Shown here: one piece after another, positions 1 through 11,947 of the stretch
Position numbering within the stretch: the stretch's first letter is position 1
Layout: every line of letters starts with the position of its first letter
Source of the DNA: Aplectana chamaeleonis
Lineage: Eukaryota; Nematoda; Chromadorea; Rhabditida; Cosmocercidae
Assembly: GCA_029168955.1 (NCBI GenBank)
Contig: JAPDOI010000020.1
Span: 2,224,001-2,288,000 of the forward strand
Reading direction: 5' to 3'
Length of the DNA: 64,000 nt
Translations under genes and position numbers: made by a program
Notes under the pieces: model-generated
The model's input: only the letters and a program-made list of their open reading frames with translations
The model's database searches: none
Told to the model about the DNA's origin: nothing

Positions 1-862
1 CCGACACCGGTATAGGGGCTCTCTACACACCGAGGGAGAGAGTTGGACGAGACTCGCGTTCTGATGCGACGCGCGTGGCAGAATTTCGTTTTGTTTTTGA
101 TAGTTCCTTTCATGATTTTCAGAGCGATGTAGGCTTCCACACCTACACAGTGCTTTCGCCGGACCAACACCTTCGACCTCTGCCACAAAACTCGATCACC
201 ACACTCACTCAGACGAGTTACACTGCGCGGTTGCAGGGTTCGAGAACTCCGGGTGGTTGAATCCAGTACTTTTGTGGGGAAGCTTCCACAGCTCTGAAAA
301 GTCATTTGAGGAACAATCAAAACCGAAAAATGCCGTGGATTTGCGGGAGCTTATGGTAAACGCTCTTTAGCGATGAAGTAAAGAACGGATTTCCGCCGCG
401 CGCGTTGCGTTAGAACGTGGTTCTCGTCCGCGCTCCTCCCTTGATATGTAGAGAGCTTCTATGTCGACGGTACAGCTTAGGTGTGGTGCTATGATAAAGA
501 TAAAAACACATTTCCAAGTCTTTAAACTTCCCTTAATGCATTAGGGTTGATCAAAAACTACCAAAACCTTGGCTTACGGGGGTGATATGCGATGTAGTCC
601 ACAGTAACTAAGCGTAATGCTGAATATTGGAAGCAGACCTCATATCCGTGTCCAGCGCTCCTAATGAACCTCTAGACGTAGCCTAAACGATGATCTTTCC
701 GACATCTTGTTTCCGAAAGTTGTGTAACAACGGTTTTTCTCAATTTTTTTTTGAAAAACAGAGATCGCGAGAAGAAAACATTGGGAAAAGTTTCCGAAAG
801 AACATCGACTGTTCTTATACAGGAGTTTCAAGAGTTGACTGTACCTGTACATTCAGACCTCC
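1..862. other. No gene recognised; upstream of mariner
   Basis: No convincing coding region is visible. Short open frames exist on both strands (for example 690-1094 on the plus strand, which runs into the mariner) but none has recognisable motifs. Part of the first 300 bases is GC-rich and may be an unclassified repeat. I cannot assign it. Confidence 0.5.
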
Positions 863-864
863 TA

Positions 865-2098
865 TTAGGTTGATGCAAAAGTTTCCGGACTTTTCACATC
901 TTTCAATAAAAAACATTTATTTTAAAAACAAACAAGGCTCACCCAACAAAATAATTCTCATCACATTCGACTGTCCTTCGCCACCGATTGGGCAGATTAT
1001 GGATTCGCATTCTTCAGAGGCCATCTTGACTTCGTCATCGTTAGTGAGCTGTTTTCCATTCAGGAAGTGCTGCATCGAGCGGAGTATATGGTAGTCTGAA
1101 GAGGCAAGATCTGGGCTATACGGAGGGTGAGAAAGAACTTCCCAGCCAAGGTCAAGCAGTTTCTTTCAGTTTATCCGTGATACGAGTGGCCGAGCATTGT
1201 CGTGAAGAAGGCAAACAGTGTTCATCCTTGAGCGATTAATGCGTACCGTCTAGGCCAAACGTACCAGCTGTGAGCAGTAGACCTCGGCGGTCACCGTAGT
1301 GTTCTGTTGAAGTAGCTCCCTGTGGATTGGTCCACGAATGTCCCACCAAACGCAGAACATTGGCTTCCGCTGGTGCTTTTCCGGCTTTGGCGTGGTCCGC
1401 GCTACTTGCCCAACGCCTGTTCATATCCATTTACGCGATATGCTTACGTACATACACCACTTTTTGTCTCCTGTGACAATGCCGTCGAGCCAAGCAAAAG
1501 CGCGCTTTCTAGAGAGCAGTTCAGTGCATGTCTCCACACGGCGAAGTTTGAATGTAGCTCATGCTCAAAGAATGGGGGACCCAAACGTTGAGTTTTGAAG
1601 CCTTTCCATTTGCAGTCAAGTGACGAGCGACAGTTGATTGAGCGCAGCCAAGCCTGTGCTCATCTCCCGTGTGGTTTGGCTCGGATCACCTTCCACCTGC
1701 TCGGGAGCTCGTCGTTGTTGAGCTTCAATGGCCTTTCTGATCGCTCCTTGTCTTCGACTTCGTACTGCTCAACTCTGAGCTTGTTGAACCAATCGTGTAA
1801 TGTAGTTTTGAAAACAACACCTTAGCCGAACGACTGCACCATGCGACGATAGAAATCCTTAGGTTTCATCTTGGATTGGGAGCCGTAAAGAAGGCAGGTT
1901 CGAATTCAGTCGCGTGACAGCATTGAAAAACTTAACATGTCGACGATTGTGCCGAACGAATCGACAAACTTGTCGGTTTTAAATATAAGCACTGATATGC
2001 TGTAAATATATACTAGGAATGGAACCGGAAACTTTTTTCATTTCGAAGATAGCTCAAAAACTCTCGAAATGCTCTAGGAAACATCTGCATAAACCTAA
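865..2098 (-). mobile_element. mariner DNA transposon relic (complete ends)
   Basis: A 1,234-bp element lies between two TA dinucleotides (863-864 and 2099-2100), the target duplication expected for Tc1/mariner transposons. The left end reads ttaggttgatgcaaaagttt. The right end is its imperfect reverse complement, ending gcataaacctaa. Between them the minus strand encodes a broken mariner transposase. Both length and terminal sequence fit the mariner family (about 1.3 kb, TIRs starting ttaggt). Right-end mismatches and several frameshifts show it is old and inactive. Confidence 0.85.
1010..1935 (-). pseudogene. mariner transposase, frameshifted
   Basis: Reading the minus strand across several frames gives the order of a mariner transposase (DDE/D nuclease that cuts and joins its own TIRs). 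First comes a helix-turn-helix-like segment containing DWFNKLR and SERPLKLNNDEL (about 1,690-1,790). Next is the first catalytic Asp in VTGD followed by KKWCMY (about 1,465-1,480), then HDNARP with the second Asp (about 1,196-1,204). Last is YSPDLASSDYH with the third Asp (about 1,090-1,120), which fits the D34D arrangement. All three Asp codons survive, but the family's Glu after the first Asp is Lys here. Frames change repeatedly and there is an early stop, so no full protein can be made. The longest surviving single-frame piece is about 64 residues (1,236-1,430). Confidence 0.85.
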
Positions 2099-3449
2099 TA
2101 TTATTTACATATAACCTTTAGTACCAGGTTAACAGAGATTTTAGGGTGTTTTTTTCTTGACTTCACCCACTGTACTCCTGATCGAAGTAATTAGAGGTAA
2201 GTACGTCAAAGACATACATATGCCGTTTAGGTTAATTTTACTATGTAGGTTCCCCTTGAACACCAGAACATCCTATTTTCTTTTATTCAGAAGACGTTGG
2301 TGAAGAGTTATGCAGTATGGATCAAATTCTAGGATCCCCCTGATCCTGAAATCTAGAAATCGCTTTTTTTCAAGCCTCATACGTTGTTCGCACCTCCAAA
2401 AAAGCGGTTCATAGAAATCTAATGGATATTCGCTTCACTTTGGAACAATTCGCACCCGATTTAAAAATTTGGCCATAGATTTGTAGCAAGATTCGTTAAC
2501 GTTGAACCCATAGTCCCGCAGCTCAATTTTTCAGAGGGCGTAACCCTGTTCCTAGGGGGTCTCGTACTATTCCAGAGAACTCACTGGAATGAGCGTGGAA
2601 CCGTTTTCAAGACAGGCGGGAAGACAGGAAAACGAGGTTGGAGTGTGCTTTCAGAGGCATCGTTCACGATGGATTTCGTTTTTGAGTTTTCCATGTGTAA
2701 TGGAAGCTCTGTATCCCTATATAACTGCTACCGTGAAAAAACCGCGAAAAAATCACTGAAAACTACTTTTTCGGACGTTAATTTTCTCCATCAACTTCGG
2801 AGAAAGGAAGAGTTGATCATCAGGAATCGCTGTGTTGACCCATGATCTGTATAATCCATCAACTTCTTCTCATTTGTACTATATCAATTGCTGTTCTATT
2901 TATATGATGACTGACAGCAAACTGTGCCAGATGACTGACGGAGTGCCGGTATCTTTTAACGGAATTTTGTACATTCAAAATAATGTATCTTCACAATAAA
3001 GCGTTGTTGACCCAACAGACTCTCCCCACGTGCCAACATCTACACCCAAAAAAAAAAACGGTGAGTGGTTCTTAGCGCGTACGATGCCTTTAAAACCGCG
3101 TTGCGTTGGCCACCAAATGATACCAAAATTACGAAGAAAGTGCGAAAATCACTCGAAAACGCCTAACTTTAGTGGCACTATTCTTTGGCTTGGACTAGTT
3201 GTCCGGTTGGATAAACGTGTCCCCAGGGGCCAAAATCGTTCCAGCAGATAATCTCGAAATTGAATTGTTGTGGGGACTGTTTCTAATATCGTTGTTTTTA
3301 TAACCAAACGTTGCCAATATAAGGCAAATTGTGTGAAGACCTGAAATTTGGAGTTCCTTCTTAGGCTTCAATTCAGCGTCCGCGCAGAAAACCACATTTA
3401 AAGTTCTCTTCTTTTGACCTAAACGACTTGACTTAAACGGTTGGCTTTC
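2099..3449. other. No gene; contains an old composite-MITE relic
   Basis: Apart from the repeat at about 2,280-2,840 I see only AT-rich sequence and short unsupported frames. Confidence 0.45.
2280..2840. repeat. Diverged A-B composite MITE relic
   Basis: The segment ccagagaactcactggaatg, followed by a polypurine run and 'gaggttggagtgtgctttcagaggcatcgttcacgatgg' (in pieces), resembles the junction of the two MITE halves seen better preserved at 27,278 and 50,834. The left half matches family A, the right start matches family B. Both outer ends are too diverged to place, so the borders are approximate. Confidence 0.45.
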
Positions 3450-3462
3450 GCTTAACGCGGTC

Positions 3463-4329
3463 ATTCCGCATCTTCACCGATGTGTACCTTCCTAGTAGTC
3501 AGCCGTGTCCATTTGTCACGATTCTCAGCAACAATTTGGACACAATCCATCCATTGATCGCTATTCCACTTCCTGCGAAGTAAAACATCGCGCCTGAATT
3601 GCCTTTCTATGACAAGTGATTTCAAATCCTTTTTCACCACATCCGTCTAAACTTTCGCCTAAAATCAGGTGGCCGTTCCCAGACAGGCCTTGGAAGCATC
3701 CTTAGAGCGTGTTGAACAAAACGATCTGGCGGTCTTCTTAAAATATGCCCCAACAGACGAACACGACCTTCCGTTGCCGCTTGAAATGGCATTGAGAGAT
3801 GTTGGCACCTCCCTAGTGTCAAACGTTGATGTAAGGCGTCAATCTCGTTGTAGAGATCTTCGTTGTGGCACATCCGCGGCCAGAAATATCCGAGTAAACG
3901 TCTGAACAGCTTCCCCTCCTTGCAATCCAACCTTTCCATCTGCGTCTTCGGTGCTGCCCACGTCTCCGATCCGTACATCATGATAGGGCTAATAGCGGAT
4001 GAGTAGACGCGCAACTTAACTTCCACCGCGATGGGGGTAGACCACAAACACTTGGTTAGAGAATTGAATGCAGACGTAGCTTTCGCACATCGTTGTTGAA
4101 TATCTGCTGCATAACTACCATCATTCTTCAGCAAGCAGCTCAAATAACAGAAATCGTACACCAGTTCGATATGTTGTCCGTCCACGCAAACTCCCGTTCA
4201 AGGCCTCTGACAATGAGAGACCCACATCTGCTTGCATTTGTCCGGACGAAGACAAAGTCCATAGGCTGCGGCATACTTGGAAACGAGGTTCACATGCCTT
4301 TGCAGTTTTGCGTTGTTCTCAGCGAATAA
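3463..4329 (-). pseudogene. RTE C-terminal region
   Basis: The best open stretch (183 codons, 3,634-4,185) contains FCYLSCLLKNDGSY, RVYSSAISPIMMYGSETWA and RVRLLGHILRRPPDR. These are typical of the thumb and C-terminal region of RTE-type LINE proteins, where family consensus has FxYLGS, YGSETW and GHxLRR. Its end shifts frame near 3,640 and finishes with a Lys/Arg-rich tail ending at about 3,463. Confidence 0.85.
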
Positions 4330-5000
4330 CACAATATCATCGGCGTACTACAGGTCAACAAGGGAGCGTCCTGATGGTGTTAGGATCACGTCCGCAGGAA
4401 ACTGTTCTGCCACTCTACGCATGATGTCATCAACGGCGAAGTTGAAAAGAAAAGGTCCTGCAACGGCTTCTTGCCTTACTCCTGTTTTCACTTCGAAAGC
4501 TGGCGTAAATCCGACAGGTGTACGAACTGCTGCTGTTGTTCCTTTGTTCATGTCCTCGATTAACCGAACATTTCCGGGACTCCATCGGCTCGCAGAGCGT
4601 TGAGCAATCGATCACGATGAAGAGATTCGAATGCGGCTCGAAAGTCCAAAAAAACAAGCTGTAATGGCTTCGAATACCGCTGCCACGATTCGATTACTCT
4701 TCTCCCAACGAATACTTGGTCGTTGGTCGATCTTCCAGGTCGAAAACCGGCTTGCTCCTCTCTGGTCGTTTCCTCACGATGTTTGATGAGTCGCTCGAGA
4801 ATGATACGTTCTAAAACCTTGTACATGACACGAAGTAGAGAGATTCCTCTGTAGTTCTTAGGATCCGTGACGGATAGCTTCTTGTGAAGAGGTACGATGA
4901 TCGCATGCCTCCACGAATCGGGTATCCTTTCGCTCATCCATATGGTACGGATAGTGTTGGTCATTTCACGACTTCTAGACGGAGGGAGAGCTTTTAGCAT
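4330..5000 (-). pseudogene. RTE reverse transcriptase domain
   Basis: The 146-codon stretch at 4,560-5,000 contains PDSWRHAIIVPLHKK, KNYRGISLL, EEQAGFRPGRSTNDQ and FLDFRAAFESL. These are the RT fingers and motif A, with the catalytic Asp in FLDF. The protein continues at 4,348-4,551 with TGVRQEAVAGPFLFN (motif B; the family's Gly/Cys residues are replaced) and then YADDIV at about 4,331-4,350, the intact catalytic pair of motif C. A stop (TAG-type change) sits immediately before YADD and there is a frameshift near 4,555. Catalytic Asp codons survive, but the enzyme cannot be produced in one piece. Confidence 0.85.
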
Positions 5001-5340
5001 TTAAGCAGTGATGTTGTCATCTCCGCCTGCCTTTCCATTCTTCATTTTCCGGACACATTTTGAAACTTAGCCTCAGTCGGCGGTTCCTCACTGACATCTC
5101 TGAACATGCGGCAACTCTGGTACTGACGGCGCTGGACGATTCAGTAGTGAACTGAAGTAATCCTTTCATAATGGCAGCGTCGCATCACCAACTGCAACTC
5201 CATTGGTAGTGTTGAGGACAGCAGAACATCTCTTCATCTTGCCGCTATATTGTCGTAACAACGTGTAGGCATTCCTCGGATTCTTCTCCTCCCAAGCCTT
5301 CTCGAACTTTCTAGCTCTGCCCCTAAACTTTCTAGTTCAT

Positions 5341-5703
5341 TCAACGTTCGCGGTCACTTTGAAGCTGCCGAAGCAACTCCCTCCTCAGACGCTTCTCCTC
5401 CACGAAGTTTCCTGCAGTTTGGAGGGCACATTCTCTGTTGTGGGTAGATGTTATTTCCTCTGACACGTAGGCGAGCTTCTTCATGGGCTGTACAACCGGT
5501 AGTGCCTCTTTCGAAACGTCCTGGATGCAGTTGACGAAAGAATCCACGTCGCAAAGTTTGTTCTTAGTCCATTTTCCAATATCAACATAAACGCGTTGTC
5601 GGAATTTCCTTCTGCATTCTTCATCCCTGAGACTTGTCATATCAATCCTCTGCAGAGGCTTAGCCCCTCGCTTCCTCTTATAAATCTTCGCAGTGAAGTT
5701 CAA
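5341..5703 (-). pseudogene. RTE linker between endonuclease and RT
   Basis: A 120-codon open stretch continues the retrotransposon ORF between endonuclease and reverse transcriptase. It is rich in Lys/Arg with segments such as RKFRQRVYVDIGKW and EEKRLRRELLRQL. These match the helical linker of RTE proteins in position and character but carry no catalytic motif. Sequence at 5,703-5,863 (ending near DSDHRPVLLNF, the last endonuclease motif) and at 5,010-5,340 continues the same protein in other frames. Confidence 0.7.
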
Positions 5704-5862
5704 CAGAACTGGGCGGTGATCCGAATCGAATGCGACATCTCACACAGCTCTAGATCTTCGAATTTCCGATACTGGCCTCCTCAGAACATAGTCCAGCTGT
5801 AGTTTTAAAGTTGTCATCTTCCGCTTCCGCTGCTCTTCCAGAGATAGCTGGGTTGGTCCCAG

Positions 5863-6696
5863 CTACGTAAGCTGATGGCGGCGATGATTCCTTTTGAATG
5901 TCGATGCAATAATCAGACCACTGCGTTCACACAAGTCGACAAGGCGGTAGACACTGTCCGATGTTTGCTCCACTGGGTAGAACCATTTACCGAGTACTTC
6001 GGATTCCTGATCAAGTCCCATCTTCGCGTTTCTGTAGATTCCCACGACAACAGCATGTTGACAAGGTATCCTGGCTAGCAAAGTTTTGAGTTCCTCGTAC
6101 AAGGCATCCTTGGAATTGTCTTCGGCGGTTTCGGTGCGCGCATGAGCACTCACTATCCACAGATTGAATCCTCTATGATCCCGCAGTCGCACAAATGCAT
6201 TCCTACACGACGTTGAGCCGAATTTCTCGATCACACCATTGCAGTCCTTCCTTACAGCTATCGCACAACCTCCCACTCTCCTATCATCAGCGTCACCACA
6301 GTAGATGATGTACTCTCCGACGTTGATGACGGGTCTATCCTCGAGGCGCGTTTCCTGCAAAGCAGCAAACGGTGCGTGGAAGTAGCTCAGAAGATTGGAC
6401 AGCGCAGATTGTTGGATATCACTCGACAGCGATCGACAGTTCAGGGTGGAGAAACTGTGGCTTGTGACCAAAGACTCCATGAACTCCCTAGGTACGGATC
6501 CTGAGGTGTTATGGACCAAAGGCTTTAGTGTGTGGGACGGCGACATCTTTATGCAATGTATGGGATACTTCCGCGATATAGTTGTGCACGCTATATCGCA
6601 CGAACGTTCCCTGTGTACACTCAAACGTCTGCTGGGTTCAGTAGAAGCAGGGGCACCAACGAGCAGATACCTACAGACTTGTATACATACCCCCAC
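5863..6696 (-). pseudogene. RTE endonuclease domain
   Basis: A 277-codon open stretch encodes an apurinic/apyrimidinic-type endonuclease, the enzyme that nicks target DNA to prime LINE reverse transcription. Visible motifs in order are LNCRSLSS near residue 84, LQETRL with the catalytic Glu near residue 114, GGCAIAVRKD near residue 141, and SAHARTE near residue 184. After these come a GIYRNAKMG segment and a C-terminal ASTFKRNHRRHQLT. In this family the GIYRN position normally carries an Asp (G-D-x-N type), and here it is Tyr, so the domain is probably catalytically dead. The first ~70 residues show no family similarity and the true start is not defined. A stop follows HQLT, where the family continues, and the next domain resumes in other frames. 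Confidence 0.85.
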
Positions 6697-6700
6697 TTCT

Positions 6701-7349
6701 CTTCTTAATCCAATATTTTAACCGAATGAAGATAGCCTGCGTAACTTGAGACCTCAATGTTGTGTATTCATAATCGTGCCTCGTGAAAACGGCTCCTTGG
6801 TCTGCAAAGGCTGTTCCCGGTCGTTCGTCTAGCGAGGAACAGAAGAGCCACGACAGGCCGGGAAAATCCGAAATTCCATGTTCGAGATCCACACATTGAA
6901 ACGTATGCGTTGAAAGCTTCTTGTTTTTAGAGGACTTTGGACAACAGAAGGGCGAACAGTATTATGCAACCTAAGAAGTTAAGGGTGCTAAACCATTTTA
7001 GACGTCCAAATCTCCGACGTTTGTATATTACGCAAGACACACTAAGCCGCGAAAAAAGAAGTTGAATGCTTAGTGATTTTTTAACGAGTTTTTTCCGAAA
7101 CTTGAGTGTTTTGTGTGGCTTATTTGCTATATATTTCAACCTCGTAGGCCTAGCTGCACAAAACATTTAAAAACTCGGACAGGGTTTTTTGCGCATACGC
7201 TGCCTTTAAGAAGGTTCACGGTAGGCCGGTGGGTATCCTGTTCTGCACTATGGCATTACATCTACCGCACCATACTGTGATCTTTCCAAAAAAGGTCCCA
7301 GGAGGGAGAGCTAAAAGTCTGTAGGCTAGGCCGGGATGGGTTTTCGATT
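6701..7349. other. No gene recognised
   Basis: Two short minus-strand open frames (6,671-6,892 and 6,927-7,166) lack family motifs. The second ends in a hydrophobic stretch (FLGCIILFALLLSKVL) but has no other sign of being a gene. Confidence 0.4.
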
Positions 7350-7806
7350 AGGGGCAGCGTTAACGATAATCTTCAATTTTGAGATTATTCGCTATATTGA
7401 TAAAACTATAATGACGGGTAGAACTATAATGACGTAGAAATTGTGAAAAACGCATCAGAAGTACATGAAATCCTTAAGTATCACCCCGCCTCTTAAATAT
7501 CACAGGACCCGTCCTTTGCAAATCTCTACTCTCTATTGCTCCGTTCTTTCCTTAAGGCACTAATCCTGCTTTGCATAAAATATTCTTCTAATATCGATTG
7601 ACTTAATTTTCCACCGGTGAACAACCACCATGAACATGTTCATCCAACCGGTTAACTAGTCCATGTTCTAGAATAATGTAACTGAAATACGACGTTTTAT
7701 TGCGTTTCTTGCAGTTTCTTCGTTTTATTGGTAACATATGGAGGCCAATGCATTGTTTAATGTAAAAAACTCTGGGACGAAAATCATCGCGAACACTGCC
7801 TTTAAG
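7350..7806. repeat. MITE family C, copy 1
   Basis: The segment starts ggggcagcgttaacgataat and ends atcgcgaacactgccttt, an imperfect TIR pair. It aligns along its length with 19,099-19,585, sharing words such as ttgcataaaat, caggttcatccaa-like sequence, ctagtccatgt and cgaaaatcatcg. No coding capacity is seen. Confidence 0.7.
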
Positions 7807-8010
7807 GCGCTTCTAGCTCCAGACCTAAGGGTGGTAACTGACAACTCGGGTGAAGTCTTGGAATCCGATGCTCCAGGCCCGGTGTCGCGAAGGCGCGATG
7901 CCCCGCTCCCACAAAAGCCAGTGGCGCGGTGTTTCACGATTTCTTTCTTTTTTTTTCTCATATTCCTAGTGGATCATGAAACATGTTAATTTAGCTGCGT
8001 TCTGTCGTTC

Positions 8011-8487
8011 AAAGACACAGTCCAAGCTGTGGGTAAAATTTGAAAATATGGTGCAGTTGCTGTGTGTAGCAACCATGCGAAATGCGGGATCTCAACTCTT
8101 CAGAATAAGCGAGAAAAATCGAACACCCATTCCCTCCGCCCCCAAAATCAGCATTCATTCGCTCCGCTCACTTCAAAGTTTTCGGGCTGAATAGGGACTA
8201 GACTAGACATGGATTTGGATCAAAATCTACGTTCTTCCATTTTTTACCAGTCTAGCTTCGTATTATGGTCTACTTTAGTGCAATGGCTGCGAATGACGAG
8301 AGAAAACAGACCTGAGACAACTCGCTCACGAATTTCTCGCCCTTATGATTCACAACTTTTGAGGGACGATAAATCCGTTCGTAGTAGGTTCTAAACGATT
8401 CTGGTGACACCATTGTTATCAGCTTGAAAATCTCTCCAAGATTAGGAAAGAAACTGGAAAACGATCCTGAGGTTGGACTGTGTCTTT
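8011..8487. repeat. MITE family A, solo copy
   Basis: About 477 bp with ends aaagacacagtccaa and ttggactgtgtcttt, which are reverse complements of each other. The interior shares the order of family A copies at 26,798 and 50,357 (for example tcagcgtgaa/tcagcttgaa and ctctccaagat near the right end). Non-coding. Confidence 0.75.
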
Positions 8488-10209
8488 GAGCAAGAAGACA
8501 ATATTTCGCTCTCGTATGCCATACAGTTGGTATGCATATTGATAACTACAGATAACTGATCGTTGGAGACATCGAATTTTCATATCTAGATTGTGGTATA
8601 GTTCTGTTCAGGTAATGTTATCCTTGTTGAAAGTCCTTCCATCAGTGTCCCACGGGGCCGCCATCATCATGACGTCGGATTCTGGACAAACATAAACCGA
8701 TTCGCAACACCCGAAATGACGGGATCTGAATTTTGGGGGAACTGTATCCGATAATCGGGTGGTGAAGGGCACCCGCTCGAGATTTTTGGCCACGGATTGG
8801 ATACCTAGAATTTTTCTATGAATTCTAACATGTGTTGGAAAGGTTTCCTGATATTCCCCTAGTGATTGAAACTCTTCGGATGGGCAGAACTCTAACTTTG
8901 GTGCGGAATTATTTTTCGACGCCCTCCCTCACTAATGGATACAGCCCTTTTTCAGGTAAAGTTGGTCACTGATCGATAATCTCTTTTTGGAGGAGACCAC
9001 AGATGGAGCATTTAGATCTACTTATCACAATGATATCGATTAATTTGAAATTCGACATCAAATCGCTGTTTAGTCAAAAACTGAGTTACATATACCTATG
9101 CGTGTTTTTATACAAGGCTCATTTGCGCAGGCACATTGTAATGACTGTCAGTTTAATTCACTGACGTTTTCGTTCATTCAATTTCCTATTGCGTTATAGA
9201 TGCTGACGAAAAACCTCCGAAGCGATTCCTGCCAATGTCGAAAAAACGGAGTAACTCGAAAGAACTTGCCTAACAGCAGGTTAAACCACCTTCAGAACGC
9301 GTGGGAGGTTTCTATGAAGTAAAAGAGACAAATCTGCTTCAGTTCATGCCCGCTTATATTCACTCGAAGGAAGACCTCTGTCCTTGAATAGAATACATAT
9401 TTGGGCAGTCAAGCCGGAGCACCTCACGGGGCTAATTGGGTGTGCCCGAGGGAGGAAAACGTTTGAGGTAGAGGGGGGGGGGTTGCCACGCTGATCGCGG
9501 CGCAATCTGAATATGTCGGTCGAATCAAGGAAAACTATCACAATCTCATGTTATTAAAACTATCACAATCTCACGTTATCTATCCTCCGTAAAATGTCGT
9601 AATTCTCACGACTCATGGCGCGAGCGGCGTCCGCGATTCTGCGCCCTCTGTCTGTCATGTGCTCTCTCACTGTCTCTAACCTCCGCTCCGCACCAGCACG
9701 CGTAGAAACCCTGAGAATTTCGCCGTTTTACAGCCTTTACATCTAGACGACAAGTATATCCTGGTCAGCTACAAATTACCTTTCCGATAGCACACATGAT
9801 TACTCATGTGGCCATTTCAACAGTGGAACATTCGGTCAACTGCTTTAGGCTCACCTTGAGGGAATTAACGATAACCTCGGTTTAGCCATGCTTTTTGACT
9901 GAAATTTGCATCCAGCTTGCTTAGCCATGGGTGCGCTAACCATGATCAAAACGTAGTTAGCGTTTTGTGAATAATCTCCCTGATTAGAAATGCATGGCTG
10001 CGCGTGATACAGCCGCTGTTTCGACTCTTTGGTACGGTCTACATACCACGATCACTCCTGCTTTAGTTTTGAGACGGCTACACCTGGCTTACCGACGGCC
10101 AGTAGCAAAACATCCAGCACCTAGAATCAACAGCCGTCGATCTAGGACCAGCACGGCCTTTAACTGCCCCCACCCCCCACCTTCGCCGCATCAATCACTT
10201 GTTCCGCAG
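8488..10209. other. No gene; small tandem duplication only
   Basis: No supported coding region. A 24-bp unit, actatcacaatctca followed by tgttatt/cgttat, is repeated twice at about 9,532-9,580. A G-run occurs at about 9,472-9,482. Short frames such as 8,608-8,793 (minus) and 9,994-10,212 (plus) have no recognisable motif. Confidence 0.45.
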
Positions 10210-10990
10210 TGAATTAACCACATGAGATCATACATATATCTATGCTTTGATACCCTTGATGGTCCATCCTCATCGGTGACTTTCTCGATGTGTACCACAT
10301 TCGCTCAATTCTTCTCTGGAATTAGCAACTGAAATACAGTGCTGTAAACCTCTTCGTTCGAATGATCCGCTAATCGTATCGGACAAACGCGTCGGCCAAG
10401 GGCTCTTTTGACATCTCGAGGGTACCAGTCACTGAGCCTGGTACTCCATCTGTTATCCGTTCTGCGCACGACATGCCCTGCCCATTTTTACTTGGCGGTT
10501 TCGATGTGGATAAACGGGTGGCGGAGTCCGGACATTTTGCGGAGACGTCAGTGCTCAGACGTTGCTGCGCCTCTGATTCCTCCGACTTTTACTAAAGAAA
10601 CATCTTTCCAGCGCCCTGTGCGTAGTCCTCATAGCAAGACAAACTCCTTCGTTGTGAGCCCAGGTCTCGCAGCCATAGCAAAAAGCCGGAAGCACGGTGG
10701 AGTGGAACAGATGAGCCCGCAGCTTGACATCACGTATCTGACTAGTGACTTCTCGGGAAGCCGCACCAATATTATAGGGTAGCAAATCTCTGGCTGTCGG
10801 CGACTCACATATCGTTTTGCGTATTGCTTGCGGCATGACCGAAAATGTAAGAGTTCCCCCGCTCCTATTCGATCAAGTAGTTTACATCGACTCGCGGTCA
10901 GCCCTACAAGACCTATGCTGTCAGCGTTCCATCCGCCGAGCACCCACGGTCAGCTCCGTGAGCAATTTCGTTTCTCGCGATCTCAATGTC
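10210..10990 (-). pseudogene. RTE-type LINE, C-terminal fragment
   Basis: The minus strand encodes only the end of an RTE-type protein. LRAHLFHSTVLPAFCYGCETWA and MRTTHRALERCF fall at about 10,590-10,760, and after a frameshift WAGHVVRRTDNRW and WYPRDVKRALGRR follow at about 10,390-10,500. The order matches the region after the RT catalytic core. The RT and endonuclease domains are absent, consistent with 5' truncation at insertion. The subfamily differs from the 3.4-6.7 kb element (LRAHLF and THRALERC instead of LRVYSS). The stretch from 10,210 to 10,360 is degenerate tail or 3' UTR. Confidence 0.75.
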
Positions 10991-11640
10991 CGCGTTTACA
11001 TTCGATTCGCCTTGAAGACCTCCAGTGGTTGCCTCCCACGCAGAAGCGCTATCTCGACCCGACAGAAACATCCTACGTGTTCGCGGCAATCAACACAAAC
11101 GAGTTTGATTTCAGACGGGTTTTTTCAACTATTCCTTTTTTTTCAAAGGAGAGAAGCACCATCGTGAGTGTTCATTGCTCTCCATAATGCAATAGGAAAT
11201 TGTGATGATAAGAACGTCAATGCTGTAGACTCAGTTCATGACGCTGCGCATGAGGAAATGAGTCTCGAATAAAAACTTGTAAACATATTGCTCAGCTCCG
11301 TGCGGAACGGCGCATTCATTGCGTTTCATTATTTTACAGGCACCACGAATTCGGTTGTCTCATGTTTGAGTTAACTTCTCATGATATGGACTAGCTTTGG
11401 AAACCATGCTTAGGAAACCATGGTTGGCCATATACAGAAAAACGTCGACAATTAGAAATGCAGCTAACAAGGGAAGGTCACCTAACAAGGGAAGAAAGTG
11501 GTCACTCCGAACGGAGTACACCTTACTGTGTCAATTTTTGACGAGAATTCAAATTTAATCCTCTGTAGCTGCGCTCCGTTTCTCTGAGTGGAGTTATAGG
11601 ACTTTCTAGCGTTTGACCCACAAGCGCATCGCAACGTGTA
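10991..11640. other. No gene recognised
   Basis: Unassigned sequence between the RTE fragment and a MITE. Nothing with coding or RNA character was found. Confidence 0.4.
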
Positions 11641-11947
11641 AGGCTCCGTTCATAGCAGACGACCAGCGACAAAGCGTCAAGGCGTCGAAGCATCATGCTC
11701 CAGCGCTGAAACGCTCGACGGGTGGCGCATTCAACGTGTCCGAGGACGGCACGTGGTTAACGATGGTGTCGATAATATTAGTGACAGCCGTTACGGTCAC
11801 TATGCCTCCACCGTCAGCGACTGGCCGGTTGCAGTGGTCGCTGGGGAGTCGCTGGGGAGTCAGATCAATAACAAATGCCGAAGATGCAAACCTCCAGCGT
11901 CACTTTACGGTCACTTGACGCTAGGACTTCTGCTATGAACGGAGCCT
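11641..11947. mobile_element. 307-bp TIR MITE, copy 1
   Basis: The ends aggctccgttcatagcagac and gtcttctg/tctgctatgaacggagcct are inverted repeats of about 20 bp. The interior matches the copy at 20,603-20,909 nearly throughout (shared words: caacgtgtcc, gataatattagtgacagcc, cagcgactggccgg, cggtcacttgacgctagga). A TA lies directly left of the element, and the right flank is AA, so a TA duplication is possible but imperfect. An internal 10-bp duplication (gtcgctggggagtcgctggggagt) is specific to this copy. No transposase is encoded, so it would need a partner in trans. Confidence 0.8.

Larger units (their letters stand above)
3450..6700 (-). mobile_element. RTE-type LINE retrotransposon, near full-length, dead
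   Basis: The minus strand carries, in order, an APE-type endonuclease, a linker, a reverse transcriptase and the long conserved C-terminal region of RTE-type non-LTR retrotransposons, over about 3.2 kb. That is the expected size of an RTE ORF. The 3' end of the coding region lies near 3,463, where the reading ends after KVHIGEDAE. No target duplication or 3' microsatellite could be identified, so the outer borders are approximate. The ORF is split into at least six frames. Similar proteins are very common in hookworm genomes (general knowledge), which is the main reason for the organism guess. Confidence 0.85.

Noticed and set aside
1..300. Similarity between the window start and 13,677-13,720 (gataggggct, acacagagga-like words)
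   Set aside because: Too short and too patchy to call a shared repeat.
690..1094. 134-codon plus-strand open frame
   Set aside because: It runs antisense into the mariner transposase and has no motif of its own.
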